Positions 1 through 7,233 of a stretch of DNA of 37,161 nucleotides are shown here, one piece after another (position 1 is the first letter of the stretch; every line of letters starts with the position of its first letter). The stretch covers positions 1 through 37,161 of the forward strand of contig NZ_JAGGPB010000063.1 in NCBI RefSeq assembly GCF_018614055.1, written 5' to 3'. Position numbers and translations under genes: made by a program. The DNA comes from Streptomyces sp. ISL-98. Its GTDB lineage: Bacteria; Actinomycetota; Actinomycetes; Streptomycetales; Streptomycetaceae. A model generated the notes under the pieces. That model was not told the origin of the DNA. It saw nothing but the letters and a program-made list of their open reading frames with translations, and did no database searches.

Positions 1-478
1 CGGTCAGTGCCTCGCGCAGTGCCGGATCGGCGGCGACCAGAACGGCCTTGAGCTGGTTGATCGCTTGTGAACGGGACTTGGTCGCTGAGGTCTTGGCCAT
101 CTTGAACATGCGGATGGTTTCCACCGGGCCGTCGGAGGCCTTGGCGGTGGCAGTGGCCCGGCCGGAGAGCACGGCCTGCGCGGCTGCTGCGGCATCGATC
201 GCGTCGGTCTTGCCGCGTCGCCGTCGGGTGGCCTTGTCGGGCTGGTTGACCTCGGTGACGGTGATGTCTTCGCTGTGCAGGTAGCGCGTCAGTGCCGCGC
301 CGTAGGAGCCGGTGCACTCCACGCCGGCTCGCTGCAAGCGGCCGAAGGCGCGTGCCCAGGCCAGCAGTTGGCGGTAGCCCTCCTGGGTGGTGCGGAAGCT
401 TCGGGTGTCCAGCAGGGCTCCGGTCATGGTGATCACCGCCGCCACGTGGACATCCTTGTGGGTGTCCACTCCAAGCAC
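1..478 (-). CDS. IS110-family transposase, N-terminal part (runs off the window)
   Basis: The minus-strand translation carries the DEDD-type recombinase N-terminus of IS110 transposases: a VLGVDTHKDVH segment with the first catalytic Asp, then GVECTGSYG with the Glu, then KTDAIDA with the paired Asp residues. IS110 enzymes move circular intermediates by a RuvC-like domain followed by a C-terminal serine-bearing domain, which lies beyond base 1 here. I placed the start at the GTG at 478, just before the conserved block. A TTG at 526 in the same frame, preceded by a GGGGAG-like sequence, is an alternative. Nothing seen in the visible part breaks the frame, so the copy could be intact outside the window. 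It abuts a truncated dioxygenase fragment, which suggests the element interrupted or helped delete that gene. Confidence 0.85.
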   Translation of the reverse strand, partial: MLGVDTHKDVHVAAVITMTGALLDTRSFRTTQEGYRQLLAWARAFGRLQRAGVECTGSYGAALTRYLHSEDITVTEVNQPDKATRRRRGKTDAIDAAAAAQAVLSGRATATAKASDGPVETIRMFKMAKTSATKSRSQAINQLKAVLVAADPALREALT

Positions 479-550
479 GACATCCTCGGATGGTTCGGTC
501 GTGTGGTGACGGGGGTCCGCACCCAACTCCCCGTCCCTGCAGCGCGCGTA

Positions 551-742
551 CGACCTGGCACGTTTCCGCTGCGCTTCCCGCACGAGGAGGAACCGGACGA
601 CGCGGGCTGGCACATCGAGGGGAGCTATCTGCCGGAGGGCGAGAGGTGGTACTTCACAAATCTGCGCTCCCGGGGCCGGGCGCTGCTGATGCTGTTCCTG
701 TTCAGCGAGGTCGGTGAGGAGGACGCCCCGACCCGGATAAGA
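551..742 (+). pseudogene. Fragment of a phytanoyl-CoA dioxygenase (PhyH)-like gene
   Basis: The plus-strand translation here reads like the middle of actinobacterial PhyH-family proteins: a GTFPLRFP strand, DDAGWHIEGS containing the H-x-D/E iron-binding motif, and then ALLMLFLFSEVGEEDAPTRIR. PhyH enzymes are non-haem Fe(II)/2-oxoglutarate oxygenases. Only about 64 residues are present against roughly 250-300 in the family. The N-terminus is lost at the IS110 border and the C-terminus, with the distal iron ligand, stops abruptly near 742. The fragment has no start or ribosome site, so it is a relic. A short frame just downstream (736-816, ending GPDGDGTDCSAG) is open, but I could not assign it. 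Confidence 0.65.
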
Positions 743-816
743 TCGCGATCCGTCGGGGCCTGGGACAGGACACCCCCGGTCCGGACGGGGACGGCACCGA
801 CTGCAGCGCCGGGTAG

Positions 817-1312
817 ACGTGCTTTATCCGGTCCTAGAACTGGGCGGAGAACCAGTGCCCGGCCAGCGGCACGTCCGGCATCGCCGCGCCAGCCGTTATC
901 GCCCATCGGGCGAGTGCTGTCCACAACACACCAGCCTCACGACGACATGCCGGACAAGATCACGCGAAGAGACCGAACACCGTCACCCGAACGACGGGGA
1001 GATCCACAGAGCACCCGGCCAGCGATCGTGACCGTCACGAAATTCCGGCCAGACCCGTGAAAATCCCCAGGGCCGATCGACCTCCCCAGTTGGTTGGCGC
1101 TGCAACGAAGTTGTGTGTAGTTGACCGGCTCCTACCGGTCCGGGCCTGGTTTGGGAGGTTGAGAGCGACGCTGGCGGCGGCCGCATGCCCGCGCCGCAGC
1201 CCTGCGGCGTCGCTGCTCGATGGGCCCCGCCCCGGAAGCTTGCTGCCTAATGGCCGGAACTGACAGAACCTCGTCATTGCAGCCACTGCGGCAGGGGCGC
1301 GATTATCAGCGC
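817..1312. other. Intergenic stretch before the GlxA-type regulator
   Basis: I see no convincing gene in this roughly 500-base stretch; the open frames are short and have no recognisable domain. It probably holds the promoter of the regulator that follows. A TTGACC at 1121-1126 overlaps an inverted repeat (GACCGG, 6-base spacer, CCGGTC) at 1123-1140, a possible operator, but no clear -10 element accompanies it. Confidence 0.4.
1123..1140. promoter_or_regulatory. Small inverted repeat upstream of the regulator gene
   Basis: The sequence is a perfect GACCGG / CCGGTC inverted repeat with a 6-base spacer, about 170 bases upstream of the GlxA-type gene. Such a site could bind a dimeric regulator, possibly the product of that gene. 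Palindromes this short also occur by chance in GC-rich DNA, so the assignment is weak. Confidence 0.2.
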
Positions 1313-2290
1313 ATGCTCCCACCGCACAGAGTCGTCATCGCCGCCTTCCCGGGTGTCGAAGTGCTCGACGTTACGGGTCCGGCCGAGGTGTTCTCGGTCG
1401 CCACGAGGGTCGCCGGCACCGGCCGGCCCGGTTACGTCATCCGGATCGCGACAGGCGGCGGCGACCCAGTGGCCACCTCCAGTGGCGTCCGGCTGATGGC
1501 CGACCTGACGTTGGATGAGGTGAACGGCCACGTGGACACCTTGCTCGTGTCGGGTGCGGTCACCGTGGGCGAACACGCTGTGGAGCCGGTGCTCGACAGC
1601 GAGATCATCGACTGGCTGCGTGAAGCGGCGCCCCGAACCCACCGGGTGGGCTCGATCTGCGCGGGCGCGCACCTGTTGGCCGCGGCGGGCCTGCTGGATG
1701 GCCTGTCCGCCACGACCCACTGGCTCACTGCCGCGCAACTGGCCGCCGCACACCCGCGAGTTGCCGTCGATCCGGACCCGATCTTCATCCGGGCCGGCCG
1801 CATGTGGACCTGCGCCGGTATCACCTCGGGGATGGACATGGCGCTGGCAATGGTCGCCGAGGACCACGGCCCAGATCTCGCTCTGGCCACCGCCCGGATG
1901 ATGGTCATGTATCTCAAACGCTCCGGCGGTCAGAGTCAGTTCAGTGTCCCGCTCGCCGTGGCGACCGCCACCAGCGACCGGATCGACGACCTGCGCACGT
2001 GGATCGGCGAGCACCTCACTGACGACCTCTCCGCCGAAGCCCTGGCCACAAGGTTGCATCTGAGCGTGCGCCACTTCTCCCGGCTTTTCCGCCAGCGCAC
2101 CGCCACCACACCGGCCGCCTACGTCGAGTCCGCCCGGCTGGAGGCCGCTCGCCGGTTGCTCCAGGACAGCGACCGCAGCCTGCCGGACATCGCCGCCACC
2201 AGCGGCCTGGGCTCCGTGGAGAGCCTGCACCGTTCCTTCCGTCGCCGCCTGGGGACCACCCCCGCCGAATACCGGCGCCGCTTCCGCTAG
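1313..2290 (+). CDS. GlxA-family AraC-type transcriptional regulator (DJ-1/PfpI domain plus AraC HTH)
   Basis: This 325-residue protein has the usual two-domain layout of the GlxA group. Residues about 5-185 form a DJ-1/PfpI (class I glutamine amidotransferase-like) domain, beginning with HRVVIAAFPGVEVLDVTGPAEVF and including the nucleophile-elbow segment SICAGAH, with Cys116. Residues about 220-325 form an AraC double helix-turn-helix, with RLHLSVRHFSRLFR in the first and SVESLHRSFRRRLG in the second. The start at 1313 was chosen because homology begins almost at once (MLPPHRVV); the same frame is open up to 1220 but that part is not conserved-looking. It is probably a DNA-binding regulator sensing a small ligand. 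The metallo-hydrolase gene follows 103 bases downstream on the same strand and is a plausible target or partner. Confidence 0.88.
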   Translation: MLPPHRVVIAAFPGVEVLDVTGPAEVFSVATRVAGTGRPGYVIRIATGGGDPVATSSGVRLMADLTLDEVNGHVDTLLVSGAVTVGEHAVEPVLDSEIIDWLREAAPRTHRVGSICAGAHLLAAAGLLDGLSATTHWLTAAQLAAAHPRVAVDPDPIFIRAGRMWTCAGITSGMDMALAMVAEDHGPDLALATARMMVMYLKRSGGQSQFSVPLAVATATSDRIDDLRTWIGEHLTDDLSAEALATRLHLSVRHFSRLFRQRTATTPAAYVESARLEAARRLLQDSDRSLPDIAATSGLGSVESLHRSFRRRLGTTPAEYRRRFR

Positions 2291-2393
2291 CCCTGCGCAT
2301 CCCCCGACCGCTCACTTTCCGTGCACCACCGGCCCGGCGGAGCACAGGCATGCCCGCATAAGCGGCACGTCACGACACCACCAGGGAGAAACC

Positions 2394-3152
2394 GTGTCCC
2401 GAACCAAGGTTGTCCCGATCCCGGTCATGGGCCGGCACAACATCAACGCATACCTGCTGTTGGGCCGACGGCCCGTCATCGTCGACGCGGGGACACCCGG
2501 CAGTGGCCGAAGGATCTACGAGCAGGTCGCGGCGCACGGCGTGGATCCCACCGACGTCTCGCTGATCGTCATCACCCACGGCCACATCGACCACTTCGGC
2601 TCCGCCGCCGAACTGCACCGCCTGACCGGGGCACCGGTGGCGGGCCACATCGCGGACCTCGGGCCTTTCCACACGGGCCGGGTTCGCGAACCGTACCTGC
2701 CCACCGGCCCAATGGGCCGCCTCATGGCCAGGAACAAGAACCTGCACGTCCAGGCCGAACCGCTCGAACCCGAAGTACTCATACGGGGTGAGACGGGCAT
2801 GGAGGACTTCGGGATCGCGCCGCGCATTATGCCCACCCCCGGACACACCGCCGGATCGATCTCCGTCCTCACCGACCAAGGAGACCTCGTCGCCGGCGAC
2901 CTGGTCGCCAACTCCTTCATGGGTCTCATCCCGGGCAGGCCGGCCAACCCTCCCTTCCACGACGACCCGCTGCGCAACCTCGCAAGTCTGCGGCAGATGC
3001 TCGCCCTCAACCCCACCAGACTCCATGTCGGACACGGAACCCCACTGGAGCCCGACCGGGTCCGACGCTGGGCCGCCCGGGAACACCGCCGACTGTCCCG
3101 GCTTGAAGCAGCCGGGCGAATCTCCACCCGCACGGAAAACAATGCAGCCTGA
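2394..3152 (+). CDS. Metallo-beta-lactamase-fold hydrolase
   Basis: This 252-residue protein is a compact MBL-fold enzyme. The signature THGHIDH lies at residues 61-67 (His62, His64, Asp66, His67). The further metal ligands are His151 in TPGHTAGS, Asp169 in VAGDLV, and His214 in HVGHGTP, so the full binuclear metal site is present. It has no signal peptide and is probably cytoplasmic. The GTG start at 2394 has an AGGGAGA ribosome site six bases upstream. The substrate cannot be told from sequence; relatives include glyoxalase II-like thioesterases, lactonases and general hydrolases. It follows the GlxA-type regulator on the same strand and may be co-regulated with it. Confidence 0.88.
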   Translation: MSRTKVVPIPVMGRHNINAYLLLGRRPVIVDAGTPGSGRRIYEQVAAHGVDPTDVSLIVITHGHIDHFGSAAELHRLTGAPVAGHIADLGPFHTGRVREPYLPTGPMGRLMARNKNLHVQAEPLEPEVLIRGETGMEDFGIAPRIMPTPGHTAGSISVLTDQGDLVAGDLVANSFMGLIPGRPANPPFHDDPLRNLASLRQMLALNPTRLHVGHGTPLEPDRVRRWAAREHRRLSRLEAAGRISTRTENNAA

Positions 3153-3599
3153 GCGGCAGCACGCGCGCCGACCGCCGTCGCCTGCACACAGCCGCTCCCA
3201 CATGACCTCCCACCCAGACCGGTTCACTTGGTCGGTCGATCTTGCGGCTGGGGAAACCGTCTGAGTACGAGGGGGAACGTGTACTCCACGAGCGAGACCT
3301 TTTACGACGGCAAGGGCTTCAGCAGGCGCCCGTAGATCGTCTAGCGGTGGTGGGTCGGGCCGGGCAGCCCTCGAAGGGAACGTTCGATGGCGAACACGAT
3401 GTTCGGCCGCCGAACGGCGCCGTGGAACGTCAGTGTCAGGTCCAGGCCGAGGGTGGACCAGCCGTCGTGACGACCTCCAAGGCTGGACGTCCGTTTGATC
3501 ATCGTCGAGCTCGGCTGCCAGGAACATCTGACGATGTGACAGCCTGACGGGTTGGCCCGATGAGCTGATGGGTTACGGGGAATGCAGTTGAGGTCCGAC
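3153..3599. other. Non-coding or decayed stretch after the hydrolase gene
   Basis: No frame in these roughly 450 bases has recognisable domains. A short open segment around 3270-3340 ends in ordinary residues and could be the tail of a lost gene. I see no convincing terminator directly after the hydrolase. Confidence 0.35.
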
Positions 3600-3701
3600 A
3601 TGAGTTCGAGGGTGGCGGTTCTGGTGGCGCTGGCGGCCTTCACCACCGCCTGTGGAGGCGGCGGCTCCGATACGACTGGCTGGATTTATAACGACCGCTG
3701 A
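3600..3701 (+). pseudogene. Short lipoprotein-like stub
   Basis: An ATG at 3600 opens a 33-codon frame whose N-terminus looks like a lipoprotein signal: a short basic start (MSSR), a hydrophobic run (VAVLVALAAF), then TTACGGGGS, where the Cys followed by Gly/Ser resembles a lipidation site. The frame stops after WIYNDR, so only the secretion signal and a few residues remain. The lipobox is imperfect (Thr at -3). It is most likely the remains of a truncated lipoprotein gene, though a genuine tiny peptide cannot be excluded. Confidence 0.3.
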
Positions 3702-3957
3702 GTTCAGGGCACGGTCGCCTTGAGCGCTCTCGCTGTTGGGCTTCTCTCCCGAGTCCGTAAAGGTCCGCGTCGGCTACCTCAACATGGCGCTGATGGCTGG
3801 CATGGCCATGAGCGGCGAGCAGATGCCCGCCGGTGCCGCCATGTCGGGCCGGGACTTCACCACAGAACGGGGGGGAGGAGCCGGACAGCAGCACGACCTT
3901 GTCAGGCGATCAGACGGACTGACGACGACGCTTGACTTGCCCGGACCCACGACAGGA

Positions 3958-3977
3958 CCCCGCCTAATCGGGCGGGG
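3958..3977. terminator. GC-rich hairpin, possible terminator
   Basis: CCCCGCC at 3958-3964 pairs perfectly with GGCGGGG at 3971-3977 across a 6-base loop, and is followed by a modestly T-rich stretch (CTCTTCGCTTTC). This is a typical actinomycete terminator shape without a long U run. No intact gene lies directly upstream on either strand, so it may belong to a lost gene. Confidence 0.4.
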
Positions 3978-4151
3978 CTCTTCGCTTTCGCGCCTATGCA
4001 TCACGACCGACTGGCCGTTCGTCACGATCTCCCCACCGGTGCCCTGTAGTCGGTAGCTCTTGAACAATGAGCGTTTTTCATCCTCAGTCTGAGCTGGCTC
4101 AGCTGGGCACGGTGCTGCGCTCGGGGCGCGATACGGAAGCACGTGGTGACG

Positions 4152-4457
4152 CTACTGGTGGTCGTTCCTCTCCGCCTCTGGCGCGATGGCCGTCGCTGGG
4201 AAGGTGCGGCGGACCTCCGCGAAGAGGTGGGGGCAGTCGGTGTCATGGGTGACCGCCGCGGCGAGGAGGGCGTCCAGCGCCGCCTTGAGGGGGTCGGGGG
4301 CGGCAGCATCGAAGAGAGCGGCGAAGGCGGCGACCTGGGGCAAGCCGGGGGTTCCGTCGTGGGAGCGTGGAACGCGTGCGTCGGAGAGTGCGGCGTCCCG
4401 CAGCCGTCGTGGGTCGTCCAGCGGCGGCGAGTAGGGCTCGCCCCGGTCAAGCTCCAA
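4152..4457 (-). CDS. Small uncharacterised protein, possibly 5'-frameshifted
   Basis: I do not recognise this family. The frame uses G/C at nearly every third position, as real Streptomyces genes do, and yields about 101 residues from a TTG at 4457. The product is acidic and helical with an Ala-rich stretch (PLKAALDALLAAAVTH) and ends near a PHLFAEVRRTF segment. A better initiation site lies upstream in another frame: an ATG at 4498 preceded by GGAGG with a two-base gap starts MSKGPTTVVGAW and then meets a stop. The TTG frame reads straight on as GLLELDRGEP. A one-base loss around 4460-4475 would join the two, so the native gene may have begun at 4498. No function is proposed. Confidence 0.5.
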   Translation of the reverse strand: MELDRGEPYSPPLDDPRRLRDAALSDARVPRSHDGTPGLPQVAAFAALFDAAAPDPLKAALDALLAAAVTHDTDCPHLFAEVRRTFPATAIAPEAERNDHQ

Positions 4458-4577
4458 CAGGCCACGCGCCGACGACCGTGGTCGGGCCCTTGCTCATCGG
4501 TCCTCCAGCGGAAGGGATGCGGTGCACGTCCGGGCGGAACGTCACCGGCCCGCGCGGCGGGCGGCCGTGCCCCTCCC

Positions 4578-4691
4578 GGGGCTCCGCCCCGGACCCCGTG
4601 CCTCAATCGCCGGCGGGGCTGAATGGTCAGCCCGTCCGGCGATTGAGGACATGCGGCCGAAGGCCGCATACGGGGTCCGGGGCGGAGCCCC
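4578..4691. terminator. Compound nested palindrome, likely terminator of the injection-system operon
   Basis: Outer arms of about 22 bases (4578-4599 and 4670-4691) are reverse complements. Inside them sit a second inverted repeat, CCTCAATCGCCGG... (from 4601) paired with ...CCGGCGATTGAGG (ending 4649), and a small hairpin ATGCGGCC/GGCCGCAT at about 4651-4669. The whole could fold as a cruciform-like RNA with two inner stems. It lies 17 bases past the stop of the amidase gene, the last gene of the 29.6 kb minus-strand operon, where a strong terminator is expected. Similar nested repeats occur between genes in Streptomyces chromosomes, so it may also be a dispersed intergenic repeat. Confidence 0.6.
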
Positions 4692-4708
4692 AGCCGGGAA
4701 GCGCATGC

Positions 4709-5593
4709 TCAGACGTTGGGGACTTTCAGCTTGTCCCAGCTCGTCCTGCCCGGGATGCCGTCCGCGTCGCTGCCCGAGTACCCGAGCTTGTGCTGCCAGG
4801 CGGCGTACGACTGACGGTCGGCCTCCCCCCAGTCCGGGCCGGGCCCGACCTCGTAGCGTCCGCAACCCTCCGCCACCAGCCGCTTGCCCATCGCCGTGAT
4901 GACGGCGCTGCGCCGGTCGGCCGCGAAGAAGGCGGCCCCGGGGAACGGTTCGTACGTGGCCGGGGGTTTCGGCGCCGGCGGGTTGGACGGGCCGCTCGGC
5001 TTGCCGCCCAGGCGCTGCCTGATCCGGTCGCGCATCGAGTCCATCGTGAAACCGCGGGGGTCGATCTTCCCGGGCTGCCACTCCTTGTGGCCGATCACCG
5101 AGCGCTGGGACCAGCCGTGCGCACGGCAGATCGCGGCCGCCGCTTTCTCGATCGCCTCCAGCTGGGCGGCCGGCCACGGGTCGTTGCCGTTGCCCAGGTT
5201 GACGCACTCGAAGCCGTAGAAGTACCGATTGCCGTCGGTGTTGGCCTCGTTGTCCGCGGGCAGCGCCGTCTCGTTGATCACCGCGCGCAGCACGTCGTCG
5301 TCGCCGAGACCCGCGTGGTTGGCTCTCCCGTTGCCGACCAGATGGACCGAGCCGTCCTTGGCGATCACCCCGTGGCACAGCGGCCCCGGCAGGCTCGAAT
5401 GGCCGTTGTAGCAGATGTCCACGGAGTTCTGGGTGCCCGAGGTCACGGTGTGATGGATCATCACGCCGTGCAGGGGCCCCCACGGACCCTTGTGGTTGCG
5501 GTTGTGCGTACGCCAGCTCCGGTGCTCGACGACGTGCAGACCTTCGTCACGGAGCGCTTTGAGCAGTGCGGACGCCGACAGAGGTGTTGCCAT
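4709..5593 (-). CDS. N-acetylmuramoyl-L-alanine amidase (amidase_2/PGRP type) with C-terminal wall-binding-like domain
   Basis: The protein has 294 residues. Residues about 40-190 form a zinc amidase_2 domain: GVMIHHT with His47/His48, ANHAG at 91-95, and GHKEWQPGKIDP with His169, Lys175 and Asp178, so all zinc and catalytic positions are filled. After a Pro-rich linker (about 200-220), residues 225-294 form a module (RLVAEGCGRYEVGPGP, SYAAWQHKLGYSG, DADGIPG) of the kind found at the ends of actinophage endolysins, likely peptidoglycan-binding. It would cleave the amide bond between muramic acid and the stem peptide. It has no signal peptide, as expected for an enzyme delivered by lysis or by the particle. 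Its ATG has a GGAAGGAG site. It is the last gene of the operon. Confidence 0.88.
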   Translation of the reverse strand: MATPLSASALLKALRDEGLHVVEHRSWRTHNRNHKGPWGPLHGVMIHHTVTSGTQNSVDICYNGHSSLPGPLCHGVIAKDGSVHLVGNGRANHAGLGDDDVLRAVINETALPADNEANTDGNRYFYGFECVNLGNGNDPWPAAQLEAIEKAAAAICRAHGWSQRSVIGHKEWQPGKIDPRGFTMDSMRDRIRQRLGGKPSGPSNPPAPKPPATYEPFPGAAFFAADRRSAVITAMGKRLVAEGCGRYEVGPGPDWGEADRQSYAAWQHKLGYSGSDADGIPGRTSWDKLKVPNV

Positions 5594-5619
5594 CGTGGTG
5601 CTCCTTCCCAGGTGGTATG

Positions 5620-7188
5620 TCAGTTGGCGAACGGTCCATGGTCGTCCTGACCCGCGGTCTGTGGCGCGGAACCGTCCGCAGCTCCCTTCTCGGCCGCCGC
5701 AGCTTCCGCCTCGGCCGCGGCCTCCGCGGCCAGATCCTCCTCGTTCGCCGCCGGGATGACGGCGGCCAGCGGCCCGAAGGTCATCCGCAGATCCGCGACC
5801 GAACCCTCACCCAGCACCCAGGCCAGCGGCGCGTAGTGGACCTGGATCCCGGCCGGGGACTGGAGCAGCGGCCGGCGGGCCGCGTCCGTCGGCCACTCGA
5901 CATCGCCCGTCGCCGTACGCGCCGCAACGGTCCAGAAGTCTCCGGGCCGATAGGTCTTGCCCGGCTCGAAGTACACGAAGACGCCGTCCTCCAGGGGCAG
6001 CCAGCCGCCCTCCTCGATCCGCAGCGCGCCGTTGCGGAGCTTGGACGCGCCCGGCTTCGTACGGCCGCCGACGTGCCGGGAGCCCGAGCGGTGGTCCCAG
6101 CGCCGCAGGAACGGGTGGAGCTCGGGACGCCGGCCCACCGACGGGTCGGGCTCGGCGGAGAGCCGTACCCGACGTCCCGGCAGGTCTACCTCCTCGACCC
6201 GCAGCAGCGGCAGCGGCTCGCCCCGGCTGATGTACGCGGTGTCCGCGAACTCCACCCAGTCACCGACGTTCAGATCGAGCTTGTCGTCACTGCCCAGTGA
6301 GGCCAGCTCCACCCATGTGCCGTCGAGTTCGTCGACGGCGAAGGTCACGGAGCCGTTCTCCCGCGACCACTTGAACGTCGCGTCCTTGGCCGCGCCGCCC
6401 TCATGGATCTCCACGCGGTACATCTGGTTCTCCGGGCCCCGGTACCGGGCGTCCGGTTTGACCAGGCACGGGTCCTCGTCCGCGTGCTCGGGCCGCTCGC
6501 TGCGCGCCGCCATCCGCGCGGTCGGCGCCTGCGCCGCCGCCCACTTGGCGAACGCGGCGCGGACCTGGTCCTTGGTCGCCCCGTCCTCCAGCTGCGAGCC
6601 CGGCAGCGGCAGCACCTGCCAGACGGTCTTCAGCCGGGCCGCCGTGTCGGGCATCGCGGAACCCAGCGCCACCTCGCGCAGCAGCGGGTCCTCGGCCGCG
6701 GTGACCGAGCGCTCCCACACCTTCAGGCAGGCCAGGTACGGGAATTGGGTGGGCAGCCGGTCACCGGGCCGCTCCGGGTCGCGGTATCCGTCCGGCTGGT
6801 CCCAGTACGTCCAGGTGGCCGGAGGCTTCGGCGCCGCGGGGGCCTCCTCGTCGCCCTCCTCGGCCGTGTGCCCGTCCTCGACGACCGGCGTGCCGGGCTG
6901 CGGACGCGTCGCGTCCAGCAGGATCCCGGCCACGTAGTAACGGCCGCCCCCGATGGTCAGGTTGTCGAGCTCCCGGCCGCCGCCCTCGAATCCGACCGCG
7001 AAGCCGGTGGCGCCGCGCGGGCCGCCGTGCTGCCCGATCAGATCGGATGCGGTGGTACGGGCCTGGAACAGCTGGATCGCCGCCTGCTCATTGGCGTCCG
7101 CGTCGAGCTGGACGCGGCCCTGCTGTGCGATCACCGCCGCGTAGTGCCGGTCCGGCCGGAAGGTGATACGGGAGATGTCTGCGTGCAT
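5620..7188 (-). CDS. DUF6519-type tail/baseplate-associated protein
   Basis: The 522-residue product starts with the hallmark of the DUF6519 family, a FRPDRHYAAVIAQQGRVQLD stretch followed by ADANEQAAI. These proteins occur next to phage-like baseplate genes, and their exact role is unknown to me. The middle (residues about 150-420) is rich in beta-forming, Trp- and Gly-containing segments such as RVEIHEGG and FKWSRENGS, suggesting beta-sandwich or fibre-like folds. The tail is highly Ala/Glu-rich (AAEAAAEAEAAAAEKG). The gene sits between the beta-helix tail gene and the amidase. It could decorate the baseplate or take the place of a fibre. The start at 7188 matches the family N-terminus. Confidence 0.75.
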   Translation of the reverse strand: MHADISRITFRPDRHYAAVIAQQGRVQLDADANEQAAIQLFQARTTASDLIGQHGGPRGATGFAVGFEGGGRELDNLTIGGGRYYVAGILLDATRPQPGTPVVEDGHTAEEGDEEAPAAPKPPATWTYWDQPDGYRDPERPGDRLPTQFPYLACLKVWERSVTAAEDPLLREVALGSAMPDTAARLKTVWQVLPLPGSQLEDGATKDQVRAAFAKWAAAQAPTARMAARSERPEHADEDPCLVKPDARYRGPENQMYRVEIHEGGAAKDATFKWSRENGSVTFAVDELDGTWVELASLGSDDKLDLNVGDWVEFADTAYISRGEPLPLLRVEEVDLPGRRVRLSAEPDPSVGRRPELHPFLRRWDHRSGSRHVGGRTKPGASKLRNGALRIEEGGWLPLEDGVFVYFEPGKTYRPGDFWTVAARTATGDVEWPTDAARRPLLQSPAGIQVHYAPLAWVLGEGSVADLRMTFGPLAAVIPAANEEDLAAEAAAEAEAAAAEKGAADGSAPQTAGQDDHGPFAN

Positions 7189-7233
7189 GGGAAGGGGTCC
7201 CCCTCGGAAGTTCGTAAGTCGGTGGGAGTGGTG

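Noticed and set aside
275..1060. A 261-codon frame reading through the IS110 and PhyH region as one gene
   Set aside because: The 5' half is antisense to the transposase and the 3' half is not similar to anything; only 551-742 has meaningful homology.
3736..4056. Open frame with a Met-rich start (MALMAGMAMSGEQMPAG)
   Set aside because: I could not match it to a family, codon use is not convincing, and the frame runs across the hairpin at 3958.
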